Shown here: positions 1 through 7,838 of the stretch, one piece after another
How positions within the stretch are numbered: the stretch's first letter is position 1
Layout of the letters: every line of letters begins with the position of its first letter
Assembly (NCBI GenBank): GCA_903877135.1
Contig: CAIRCN010000046.1
Location: 1-50,787 of the forward strand
DNA length: 50,787 nucleotides
DNA from: an uncultured Opitutia bacterium
Lineage (GTDB): Bacteria; Verrucomicrobiota; Verrucomicrobiia; Opitutales; Opitutaceae
Direction: 5' to 3'
Translations under genes and position numbers: made by a program
Notes under the pieces: model-generated
The model's input: only the letters and a program-made list of their open reading frames with translations
Database searches by the model: none
What the model was told of the DNA's origin: nothing

Positions 1-912
1 GAGCCGCGTGACCAGCACGCCGCGCTTCGCCAGTTCCTTCGACCCGACGGCCATGCTGACAGTGAACATGACGGGCAGGGAGAGTGGTATCGCGCTCGTC
101 AACAGGATAAGCATGAGCGGGACCAGCTCGAGCACCGGCGAACCGCGCTGGAGGGACATGATGATCACCATGACCAGCAGCGCGCTGACGACGAGGAAGA
201 GCCAGCGCACGACCTTGGCTATCACTTCATCGATGTGGAGCTTGGGGCGCGCCTGTTGGACAAGTTCTGAGGTGCGGCCGAAACCGGTCTTCGCCCCGGT
301 CAGCACGACCACGCCGTTGCCCTCGCCGCGGCGGACGACAGAGCACGACGAAAGCATCTCGCCGGCCGACTTGTCCACGTCCTTAGATTCGCCGGTGAGT
401 GCCGACTGGTCGATGGGCAGTGCTCCCGCGAGCAGTATCACGTCCGCCGGGATGATGTCGCCCTGGCGCACGCGGACGATATCGCCCGGGACCAGATCCC
501 GGGCGGGAATTATCCGCCAGCTTGCCTCGCGCAATACGCGTGCGCTGACCTGCAGGCGCCGTCGCAATGCCTCTACGACGCCGGCGGCCCGGCGCTCCTG
601 CATGAAACTCACAACGGCATTGACGACCAGCAGCGAGGTGACCACCACGAGGTCCGGATATTTCCGGAGAATGGCCGAGAGGATGATGATGAACTCGAGC
701 ATCCACGCTGACATTCCCCAAAACTTCCGGAGAAATTCGCTAACCGGATGCCCTTTCTTTTCGGCTACTTCGTTATAGCCGTGCGCTTTCCGGCGGATGT
801 CCACCTCCGCAATTGTGAGTCCGGTATCGGGATTGACCTTGAGCGCCGCAAGGGTCTCAGGAACCGATGTAGAGGCGATGTCCGGGGGCTTGGTGTTGTT
901 CGAAAGGGCCAT
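1..912 (-). CDS. P-type H+-transporting ATPase, N-terminal part (cut by window edge)
   Basis: This is an inner-membrane ion pump of the P-type ATPase superfamily, closest in pattern to plasma-membrane proton ATPases. Only the first 304 residues lie in the window and the frame is open to base 1. The cation-ATPase N-terminal domain spans about residues 18-65. A transmembrane pair follows (about 68-103), then the actuator domain with its TGES dephosphorylation loop at 173-176. Further helices run from about 235 to 290, including a PLSLP segment matching the PxxLP of M4. The DKTGT phosphorylation site should lie just beyond the window. The start is the ATG at 912; no Shine-Dalgarno is obvious. 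The H+ assignment rests on the short N-terminus and the PMA-like M4 sequence; another cation is possible. It has no evident link to the pectin locus. Confidence 0.85.
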   Translation of the reverse strand, partial: MALSNNTKPPDIASTSVPETLAALKVNPDTGLTIAEVDIRRKAHGYNEVAEKKGHPVSEFLRKFWGMSAWMLEFIIILSAILRKYPDLVVVTSLLVVNAVVSFMQERRAAGVVEALRRRLQVSARVLREASWRIIPARDLVPGDIVRVRQGDIIPADVILLAGALPIDQSALTGESKDVDKSAGEMLSSCSVVRRGEGNGVVVLTGAKTGFGRTSELVQQARPKLHIDEVIAKVVRWLFLVVSALLVMVIIMSLQRGSPVLELVPLMLILLTSAIPLSLPVMFTVSMAVGSKELAKRGVLVTRL

Positions 913-953
913 TTTCCGTTCACTCTCCTCTCTCCGACTGACGAATCCTCCCG

Positions 954-2003
954 TCAGCCAGAATTCGCACCCGCTGCGGCGACGGCGCGACCGATCTGCC
1001 GTCCCTGATTGTAATGCGTTCCGATCTTCGCGTCGAGTTGGACCCTGCCAGCTTCGAACAGGGTCACGATGTCGGAACCGCCAAACGAAAAGAATCCGAA
1101 CTCCTCCCCCTTGGCGAGGGTCGCCCCCGGCTCCGCGGTCAGGTTTACCGAGGAGACCTGCGCCATGCCGATCGGCAGCACGGCCACCAATCCCAGCGGA
1201 GAGTCGATGACGATGAGCCCCCGGTCTTGGGTGAATTGGTAACCAGTCCCGTCGACAATATCGAGCGAACCGTCGGGCTTTCGGATCACGTCCATCGTCA
1301 CCTTGCCCGGAATCTTGCGCACTTCCTTGATCATCCCGCCCACCGGAACGTGAAACCAGTGGTAGTCATTCACGTTTAAAAAACTGTGAGTGAATACTCC
1401 TCCTCGGAACCGGTCTTGGTAAGGACTGCCGGCGAGGAGATCGATAACGGACCACGTCAATCTCTTTACCGTGATCTTCGAGTCTCCATGGATCGGCCAT
1501 TGTCCCTGATAGACACTGTCAGCCGGGGAAACGATGATGCTGTCGTCGCATCGGTCATCCACGGGCCGTCTCCCGGGCCGAACCTGCCGGGCGAAGAATT
1601 GGTTGAACGTCAGCCATCCGCTCGGCGCCACAAAATAATCTTCGATGTGGTAGTTCGGGTTGGCAAAGAAGCCCTCGATTCCCCGGGCTGATTCCGTGGT
1701 GTCAAGAAAAGCGCCCCAGTCTGCGGCGAACTTGCGGGTCCAGCGCTGAAACGATGCGTCCGTTTGCAGGATGTCGCCCGGCGACAGATCGATTAAGTAG
1801 TAGAATTTAAGGACAAACGTGTTCAGGTCCCTGTCCGTCGGGATCAATGTGACCATCGCATTCAGGAAGTCGTAATATTGTGGCAGGGTCGCGACATCCG
1901 GGCGGTCTGCCTTGCGGATCGATTCTTTGAGTGCATCCGCCAGACCCGGGCTCGACTTCAGCAACGCGGTCAACTCCTCGACGATAGGCTGATTTTTAGT
2001 CAT
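954..2003 (-). CDS. Phosphatidylserine decarboxylase family protein
   Basis: Family members cleave themselves to form a pyruvoyl group and decarboxylate phosphatidylserine to phosphatidylethanolamine at the membrane. The 349-residue protein has an N-terminal region of about 125 residues, then the core: FNQFFAR at about 133-139, SPADS at about 159-163, the DYHWFHVPVGG histidine motif at about 213-223, and FGGSD at 307-311. Position 308-311 corresponds to the LGST/GGST self-cleavage site. Ser310, the pyruvoyl precursor, is kept, but the usual Thr is Asp. The long N-terminal region resembles the PSD-related group found with plant and fungal type II enzymes rather than E. coli Psd. A truncated receiver gene ends 4 bp upstream. 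Activity is not certain because of the GGSD variant. Confidence 0.8.
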   Translation of the reverse strand: MTKNQPIVEELTALLKSSPGLADALKESIRKADRPDVATLPQYYDFLNAMVTLIPTDRDLNTFVLKFYYLIDLSPGDILQTDASFQRWTRKFAADWGAFLDTTESARGIEGFFANPNYHIEDYFVAPSGWLTFNQFFARQVRPGRRPVDDRCDDSIIVSPADSVYQGQWPIHGDSKITVKRLTWSVIDLLAGSPYQDRFRGGVFTHSFLNVNDYHWFHVPVGGMIKEVRKIPGKVTMDVIRKPDGSLDIVDGTGYQFTQDRGLIVIDSPLGLVAVLPIGMAQVSSVNLTAEPGATLAKGEEFGFFSFGGSDIVTLFEAGRVQLDAKIGTHYNQGRQIGRAVAAAGANSG

Positions 2004-2007
2004 GGTT

Positions 2008-2259
2008 TCACTCAGTGGCCAGCGGGCATTGCACCGCCGCCAGCAGTTCGGACGTAGTGAACGGCTTGCGAACTAAGGCATCGAACCATGACCACGGGTC
2101 GCGTTTCAGTTTCACCACATCCGCCGCGTCCAGCCTCTCCGAAGCCACAATGACCGGCAACGTTATGTTCGCTACCCGAATCCGCCGGACCAAAGCCAAG
2201 CTAGAGACTCTGGGCATGATATCGTCGGTTATGAATGACCGTGTCCAGCAAGGTGCCAC
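2008..2259 (-). pseudogene. C-terminal part of a response-regulator receiver domain, 5' end lost
   Basis: The 83-residue frame reads as the second half of a CheY-like receiver: an ITDDIMP segment matching the phospho-acceptor Asp plus MP loop, the LVRRIR helix, a LPVIVASE strand matching the Thr/Ser position, and LVRKPF with the conserved Lys-Pro. The first half, with the acidic pocket, is absent: a TAA lies directly upstream of the GTG that opens the frame, and I could not find the missing part in the 390 bp upstream. It ends 4 bp before the decarboxylase gene. It is most likely a remnant rather than a working regulator, though a short stand-alone peptide cannot be excluded. Confidence 0.55.
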
Positions 2260-2653
2260 TTACGGAGGTTAACCCAACAAGCCATACGCCGGCAATGGGG
2301 TGTTCAGGGTATGACGATGTTCAATGTTGGAGAGAGCCGCGGCGTCAGCCAGCTTGGCCTTCGCGGGGTCAAAATTAAAACTCTACCGTTCCCGCACTCG
2401 CCAGAACCCTAATGCGGCACGGCATGGAGACTTACCACCACACCTAAGCGCGCGATCTGGCTTGAACAGAGCGAAGTCGCCGGCCTCGGCGAGTTGAATG
2501 GGCTGAATGAATCCACTGGACAGGATAGCGCCCGGATGGGTCAGTTAAACACCGCCTCTCCTCTTTCCCAGTTCGTCGGTCCTCCGCCAGAGGGCCTGGG
2601 CTGATTCAACCCACTTGAGTTCGTGTTTAATTCCAGATTGGGGCACCAAATAG
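2260..2653. other. Intergenic stretch with no supported gene
   Basis: These 394 bp separate the receiver remnant from the secreted unknown protein. Only short frames interrupted by stops are seen on either strand, and no hairpin, tRNA or insertion-sequence end stood out. The stretch is more AT-rich and less codon-like than its surroundings and probably holds decayed sequence plus the promoter side of the remnant. Confidence 0.5.
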
Positions 2654-3556
2654 TCACCGTTTGCTTTCCGCAGATGTGGCCGGCGGCTTCGGTTGAAGCG
2701 CAGTGGCTGGTTTCTTGGATTCTCCCACCAAATCGTTCACTGTGCTCCTCGAGCCTGGACTAAAAAAATCGAGCAGCTTCGTTTCCCCAAGTTCCACGTT
2801 CGGTTTGTATTTGTCCGACGCATTGACCCACACCGGCCGGCTCGTCTCCCGCCCGAGGTTGGGACCGGCGATCGCCAGCATGGTCGGCAGAACGTCGTGC
2901 ATCGCGAAGCCGCGAGAAGGACAGCTGATCCGCGTCATCCATAGCAGTTTCCTCTGTTTCGCCTTGAATGCCTTCAGGTCGTAGGCCGACACAATCGCCA
3001 TGTAGAAATCTTCCTGAGCCAAGTCGTAGAAATCGCGCTGGTCGAAATCGAAGAAGTTCAGGCCAGCAACCGGGGGCATCGCCGCATCGAAATCCCGGTC
3101 GGAAAAACCCACTTTGTAGCCGCCCAGGAACTTGAGGATCTGCTGCCGGTTGCGCTGTCGCGGGGGCTCATCGGGGTTGAAACCGTAGTCCATGTCGGCA
3201 TTGAGGGTGCCCCAAGTGAAGGCCAGCGCGAGGGTCGGTGGGGGCGTCGCTTTGCTCGCAGGCAGAAAACCCCGCTTCGCCAGCGCCGTCGTGATTGTGC
3301 GGAGAACATCCTCCTCCGGCGGTGGCTTGTCACCGCCGACCGAGCTGAGGTCCTTAAAACCGAGGCTGGCCGCAACGTAATACACCGGCTCCCCGGCAGT
3401 CGGCGCGCGTTGACGCCGGCCTTCGGGAGTCATGTCCGTGACGGTGATTACTTCGATGTCCCGGTGGCCCGTCAAAAAGTCCAGCAAACCTGCCCGGGCA
3501 GAAACCGCCGTTGCCGGCAGCAGCAGGCTCAAGGTGCAGGCGAGACGTCCATTCAT
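2654..3556 (-). CDS. Secreted or periplasmic protein of unknown function
   Basis: I do not recognise the family. The chosen ATG at 3556 gives 300 residues beginning with a good signal peptide (MNGRLACTLSLLLPATAVSARA, cleavage after about residue 22). The frame stays open upstream to 3712, but that would overlap uxaC. The mature part is soluble-looking, with no membrane helices or cysteine clusters. It has an acidic aromatic middle (repeated DFDQRDFYDLAQEDFY-type sequence near 170-190), and the C-terminus ends in a Pro/Ala/Lys-rich tail. It lies 101 bp downstream of uxaC on the same strand, so it may be the last gene of the pectin transcript or an unrelated neighbour. Confidence 0.65.
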   Translation of the reverse strand: MNGRLACTLSLLLPATAVSARAGLLDFLTGHRDIEVITVTDMTPEGRRQRAPTAGEPVYYVAASLGFKDLSSVGGDKPPPEEDVLRTITTALAKRGFLPASKATPPPTLALAFTWGTLNADMDYGFNPDEPPRQRNRQQILKFLGGYKVGFSDRDFDAAMPPVAGLNFFDFDQRDFYDLAQEDFYMAIVSAYDLKAFKAKQRKLLWMTRISCPSRGFAMHDVLPTMLAIAGPNLGRETSRPVWVNASDKYKPNVELGETKLLDFFSPGSRSTVNDLVGESKKPATALQPKPPATSAESKR

Positions 3557-3657
3557 GAATGTCGCAACCATGACGGTGCAAATTGACGAAAGTAACAGGG
3601 CAAGCAAAGCCAGACTACAGCACATCCGGCCCTCCGGCAGGCGAGCATTGATGGTGA

Positions 3658-5073
3658 TCAGATCGCCGGGTCCAGTTCGAGCCGGAAGTAGTCGCGAGCG
3701 TTGCCGAAGCAAATTTCACGCACCATGGCGCCAATCAGTTCGCGGTCGGCGGGCATTTCGCCTCGCTCCATCTCCCCACCGAGCAGATTGCAGAGCACGC
3801 GCCGGAAATATTCGTGCCGGGTGTAGGAGAGGAAGCTGCGCGAATCGGTGAGCATGCCGACAAAGCGCCGCAGGAGACCGTTGTTCGAGAGCGCATTCAG
3901 CTGCCACTCCATCGCCTCCTTTTGGTCGAGGAACCACCAGCCGCTGCCGAACTGCACCTTGCCGGCCACCGTGCCGTCCTGAAAATTGCCAGCCATGGTC
4001 GCGAAGACATAGTTGTCCGCCGGGTTGGCATTGTAGATAACCGTGCGCGGCAGCTCTCCGGTCGAGTCAAGCGCGTCGAGGTAGCGGGCCAGGGCGCGGG
4101 CCTGGGGAAAATCGCCGATGGAATCGAAGCCGGTGTCGGGTCCGAGCCGGCGTAGCAGGCGGGTGTTGGCGCTGCGCAGGGCGCCTAGGTGCAGCTGCTT
4201 GGTCCAGCCGCGGGCCGCGTCCCAGCGGCCCAGTTCGAGCATCAGGTAGGTACTATAGCGGGCATGCTCGTCCGGCGTGGCGGCGCGACCATCGCGAGCG
4301 GCGTCGAAAATGGCCCGGGCCTCGGCGCCGGTGCAGGGTTCGCCAAACGCCATGTCCAACCCGTGGTCGGAGAGCCGGCACCCGAAGGTGTGAAAATCAT
4401 CATGCCGTTTCTTCAACGTCGCGAGGAAGCCGTCGAAGGACCGGATGGTCCCCGCGCCGGCCGCGCCGGCGAGTTTTTCCAGGTAGGGATTGAAGGTGGC
4501 CGGTTGATGGACGTTGAACACCTTGTCGGGCCGGAAGGCCGGGTAGACGCGCGTCTTGAGTCCGCTTTTCCGGATGCGTTCGTGGGTCGCGAGCGAATCC
4601 GCCGGATCGTCGGTCGTGCAGATGACCGCCACGTTATTCGCGGCGAGGATGTCGTGCACACGCAGATTCGCCAGCCGGGCGTTCGCCTTTTCCCAGATTT
4701 CCCTGGCGGTGGCCGGGCTGATGACGGCATCGATGCCGAAATAGCGCACCAATTCGAGGTGGGACCATTGATAGAGCGGGTTGCGCAGGGTGTAGGGCAC
4801 AGTGGCACACCACGCGGCATGCTTATCCCAGGGCGACGCGTCGCCGGTGCAGAGGCGTTCGTCCATGCCGTTCGCGCGCATCAAACGCCACTTGTAGTGG
4901 TCGCCGCCAAGCCAGATTTCGGACAGGTTAGCGAAGAGGTGATTGTCGGCAATCTGCGCCGGCGGCAGATGGCAGTGGTAGTCGTAAATGGGCTCGGCCT
5001 TGGCGAACGTGTGATACAGATCGCGGGCCGCGTCGGTTTGCAGGAGAAAATCGTCGTGAATGAAGGGACGCAT
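3658..5073 (-). CDS. uxaC: Glucuronate/galacturonate isomerase
   Basis: UxaC converts D-galacturonate to D-tagaturonate and D-glucuronate to D-fructuronate in the cytoplasm. The protein is 471 residues against 470 for E. coli UxaC, and the similarity runs end to end. Visible marks are the amidohydrolase-type HxH metal site (His33, His35 in YDYHCH), the WLGGDHYKWRLMRANG segment at about 53-68, DDPADS, FRPDK, and the C-terminal MLTDSRSFLSYTRHEYFRR block. The ATG at 5073 is chosen over a longer upstream frame because family members start here (MRPFIHDDF). It sits 85 bp downstream of the UxaE-like gene and provides the first step for saturated uronates released by the GH28 enzymes. Confidence 0.95.
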   Translation of the reverse strand: MRPFIHDDFLLQTDAARDLYHTFAKAEPIYDYHCHLPPAQIADNHLFANLSEIWLGGDHYKWRLMRANGMDERLCTGDASPWDKHAAWCATVPYTLRNPLYQWSHLELVRYFGIDAVISPATAREIWEKANARLANLRVHDILAANNVAVICTTDDPADSLATHERIRKSGLKTRVYPAFRPDKVFNVHQPATFNPYLEKLAGAAGAGTIRSFDGFLATLKKRHDDFHTFGCRLSDHGLDMAFGEPCTGAEARAIFDAARDGRAATPDEHARYSTYLMLELGRWDAARGWTKQLHLGALRSANTRLLRRLGPDTGFDSIGDFPQARALARYLDALDSTGELPRTVIYNANPADNYVFATMAGNFQDGTVAGKVQFGSGWWFLDQKEAMEWQLNALSNNGLLRRFVGMLTDSRSFLSYTRHEYFRRVLCNLLGGEMERGEMPADRELIGAMVREICFGNARDYFRLELDPAI

Positions 5074-5158
5074 GGGAGAGAGAGCGGAAGATCGAGGGAA
5101 ATGGGTTGGTCGAAGACTCCGACAGCGCGGTGGCGCGGCCGGTGGGAAAGTTGGCGCG

Positions 5159-7024
5159 TTATCGGGAGATATCTCCCAGCATGCCGTCGAGCGTGGTGTA
5201 GCTCGCGAGGAGTTTGAAGGCGGCGGCGCAGTGGGGCGCCGGGGCAAGGCCGGTGGTCTCGGCGAGAAAGATGAGGTAACGGGCCACGCCCTGGGAGTAG
5301 TGCAGGCGCGTTGCCGGACTGATGGCGTAGAAGCGCGCCCGCTGCCGGTAGCCCGCCGCAGTGTGGTCGCCCAGCGCCGATTTTTCCGCGCGGCCGCCGG
5401 CGGCCAGCACATAAAGAAAATTATACTCGAAGAAAAACATGTGCTCCGGGCTCGGCGGCAGGGCCTCCAGCGCGGCCCGGCAGGCCGCGGGCGTGCCAAA
5501 GACCAGCCCTGGGGTGTTCGCCAGCGGGCTGGCGCACTTGGCGAGCGGATCAAGGATGAACGTGCGCGCCATTTTCCGCTCCGTTGCATCCGGACTGAAC
5601 GCACCGGCGAGCGCCATTTCCAGGGTGAAGCGATACCAGTCGCGCCACAGCGCGCGGTCACTGGCATCCTTCGACTGGGCTATCGCCACGCCCATTTCGT
5701 AGGTGTAGCGGCCGCTCGTCTTGATTTCCAAACGGCTGCTGGTCACCTCCCCCATCACGCGGTAATTCTCCGCCGACTTGCCGGAGCCGGAGTGGAAGCC
5801 GATGCTGACGCCGAGTTTCTCGCACACGGCCCACTGGCGCGCGATCAGGCTGCGCAGCGCGACGTTGTCGGGATACGGCATGTTTTTCTGGAAGCCGAAG
5901 GCCGGTGCCACGAAGTTGACCGGCATCCCGAGCACCTCGCAGAGCGCCAGCATTACGGCCGTGGTTTCCGGGGTGGTGAGGCCGGGGAGTTCGTCGATGG
6001 AGAGCTCGCGCAGGTAGGCGCGGCCCACCGCGGTGGTAAACGCGGCGGCGCGGGCGGCAGCGTATTTCTCGTCGCGCCGCTTCATCTTTCGCATTGCCGG
6101 CCAGATCATGCAGAGGAGTTTGCAGAATGCCTCATCGTTGAGCGCCAGACCGGTTTGGGCGACGCGGGCGCGCGTCTGCCGCACGATGTCGGCCGGGATG
6201 TCGGCGAAGATCGCCGGCTGGTTGTGCGCAAGTTCGGGCGACAAGTCGAAGGTGATATAGCTCGCCAGCAGGCAGCCGCGCACCAGTGCATCCTCGCGGC
6301 TGTCAAACTTGCCGCCGATCGGCTGATGGTCGGCATTGAAGCTCCAAGCGAGGCGGCGGTGGTGGAAGCCGGTCTTTAGTTTGGAGAGCACGCAGCCGTG
6401 ACTCATGCCCTCGACGCTCTGGCCTTGATGACCCTCGGGCACGTTGGTGCCGATGAACGGAAACGGCACGGTATCGAGGCGGTTCTCCAGCATGGCATCG
6501 ACGTCGTAGACCAGCTCCCGCGGAATGGAGTTCTGGTTGGCCGTCAGGCCCAACCCGAGCGCGCTCATCGCCCACTCGACCGCCGGCCAGTGCAGCGTGG
6601 TGAACCGCGCGCCGACGCCCAGTGTGCAACGACCAAGCTGCGCGCCCGCCGTCGGAAAGATCGTCGCGTCCGCGTCCTTTTCCTGCGCGAGATTCTTGAG
6701 ACGGAGCAGGTTTTCCCACGTGGCCGGAAACACCACGAGCTCACCGCCCAGCGCGATGCCACTAGTGAGCACGCCGGTTTCAGTGCCGGGAGTCCGCGCC
6801 AGCAGACACCACGCGCAGTCACCGGTGTTTTCGTCCTCCAAGAGCGTCCACTCGCCCGCGGTGGTGGCAAAGCGGCTCTTGGGCCACTCTTTGACCGGCG
6901 CGCCGGAGACGAGCCGTGCGCTCAGCGCGGGCCAATCGAGACAGAAATCGGGACTGACGCAGGGATTCTGCGCAATGCGGATGCCGTGCTGCAGCAGGAA
7001 CTGGTTGATGCCTTTTGTGCTCAT
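5159..7024 (-). CDS. UxaE-like tagaturonate epimerase family protein
   Basis: This is a probable cytoplasmic epimerase joining tagaturonate to fructuronate, which would feed galacturonate into the mannonate branch. The 621-residue protein is longer than the roughly 480 residues of the Thermotoga enzyme. The best-matching segments are SFNADHQPIGGKF at about 228-240 followed by a helical stretch, and GFHSGSGKSAEN at 409-420. The latter resembles the HSGSDKFS loop of the family and is followed by an ITEGR/LKT-like segment (VTSSRLEIKTSGRY). The N-terminal 120 residues are not recognised. Its position between uxaC and a mannonate-type SDR supports the role. The assignment is by recalled motifs only; another sugar-acid isomerase is possible. 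Confidence 0.6.
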   Translation of the reverse strand: MSTKGINQFLLQHGIRIAQNPCVSPDFCLDWPALSARLVSGAPVKEWPKSRFATTAGEWTLLEDENTGDCAWCLLARTPGTETGVLTSGIALGGELVVFPATWENLLRLKNLAQEKDADATIFPTAGAQLGRCTLGVGARFTTLHWPAVEWAMSALGLGLTANQNSIPRELVYDVDAMLENRLDTVPFPFIGTNVPEGHQGQSVEGMSHGCVLSKLKTGFHHRRLAWSFNADHQPIGGKFDSREDALVRGCLLASYITFDLSPELAHNQPAIFADIPADIVRQTRARVAQTGLALNDEAFCKLLCMIWPAMRKMKRRDEKYAAARAAAFTTAVGRAYLRELSIDELPGLTTPETTAVMLALCEVLGMPVNFVAPAFGFQKNMPYPDNVALRSLIARQWAVCEKLGVSIGFHSGSGKSAENYRVMGEVTSSRLEIKTSGRYTYEMGVAIAQSKDASDRALWRDWYRFTLEMALAGAFSPDATERKMARTFILDPLAKCASPLANTPGLVFGTPAACRAALEALPPSPEHMFFFEYNFLYVLAAGGRAEKSALGDHTAAGYRQRARFYAISPATRLHYSQGVARYLIFLAETTGLAPAPHCAAAFKLLASYTTLDGMLGDISR

Positions 7025-7040
7025 GGAAATATTTCCCGTT

Positions 7041-7829
7041 TCAGATCGTCATCGCGTGGTAGCCGCCGTCGACGATCAGCTCCTCGCCGGTGATGAAGGA
7101 GCCCGCGCCGTCGCTCGCGAGCAGCAGGGTGGCGCCGATGAGTTCGCGCGCCTCGCCGAAGCGCTTCATCGGCGTGTGTCCCATGATATGGGAAACACGC
7201 TCGGGCGTGAGCACCTTTTTGTTCTGCTCGGCGGGGAAAAAGCCTGGCACGAGCACGTTGACGCGCACTTTGTGCGACGCCCATTCGCGGGCGAGGTTGA
7301 GCGAGAGGTTGTGGACCGCGCCTTTCGTCGCTGAGTAGGTGAACACCCGCGACAACGGCACCACGCCGGACATCGAGCCGAGATTGATAATCGAGCCACC
7401 CTGCCCGCGCTCGACGAAGTATTTACCAAACACCTGGCAGCCGAGGAAGACACCCTTGAGGTTGACGCGCACAATCCGGTCGAACTCCTCCTCGGTGATG
7501 TCGAAGAACGGCGTGGCGGAGTTGATACCGGCGCCATTGACCACGATGTCGACGCGCCCGCTGCGGGCGAGCACCGCGGCGAGCAACGCCTGCACTTCGG
7601 CCTTGCTCGTGGCCTCGGCGGCGTGAAACCACGCCTTGCCGCCGAGGGTGGCAATGCGGTCGAGGCGGATTTTCGCCTTGTCCGCATTGCGGCCGACGAT
7701 CACGACCTCTGCACCGGCGCCGGCGAGGCCCTCGGCCATCGCGCCGCAAAGTTCGCCCGTGCCGCCAATGACGACCGCGACGCGGCCACTCAGGCCAAAC
7801 ATGTCTTTCAGGTAGGTTTCAGGATTCAT
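7041..7829 (-). CDS. SDR oxidoreductase, probable D-mannonate oxidoreductase (fructuronate reductase)
   Basis: This is a classical short-chain dehydrogenase of 262 residues. It has the cofactor motif GGTGELCG at 22-29, NGAG at about 98-101, the catalytic Ser in INLGSMSG (Ser152 or Ser154), and YSATK with Tyr165 and Lys169. The C-terminal [14 protein letters not shown] is typical of the group. SDR-type fructuronate reductases (Bacillus UxuB/YjmF kind) reduce fructuronate to mannonate, and the location beside the epimerase and uxaC fits that step. It lies 16 bp before the UxaE-like gene and 9 bp after the GH43 gene, so it is certainly co-transcribed. The fold is certain; the substrate is inferred from context. 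Confidence 0.8.
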   Translation of the reverse strand: MNPETYLKDMFGLSGRVAVVIGGTGELCGAMAEGLAGAGAEVVIVGRNADKAKIRLDRIATLGGKAWFHAAEATSKAEVQALLAAVLARSGRVDIVVNGAGINSATPFFDITEEEFDRIVRVNLKGVFLGCQVFGKYFVERGQGGSIINLGSMSGVVPLSRVFTYSATKGAVHNLSLNLAREWASHKVRVNVLVPGFFPAEQNKKVLTPERVSHIMGHTPMKRFGEARELIGATLLLASDGAGSFITGEELIVDGGYHAMTI

Positions 7830-7838
7830 AAAGTATGA

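Noticed and set aside
5074-5667. Upstream extension of the uxaC frame to 669 codons
   Set aside because: The extension lies inside the UxaE-like gene in another frame and is Arg/Ser/Pro-rich; family members start at the ATG at 5073.
4189-6379. Long plus-strand frames opposite uxaC and the UxaE-like gene
   Set aside because: Arg/Gly/Ala-rich translations with no domains; the opposite strand holds well-supported enzymes.
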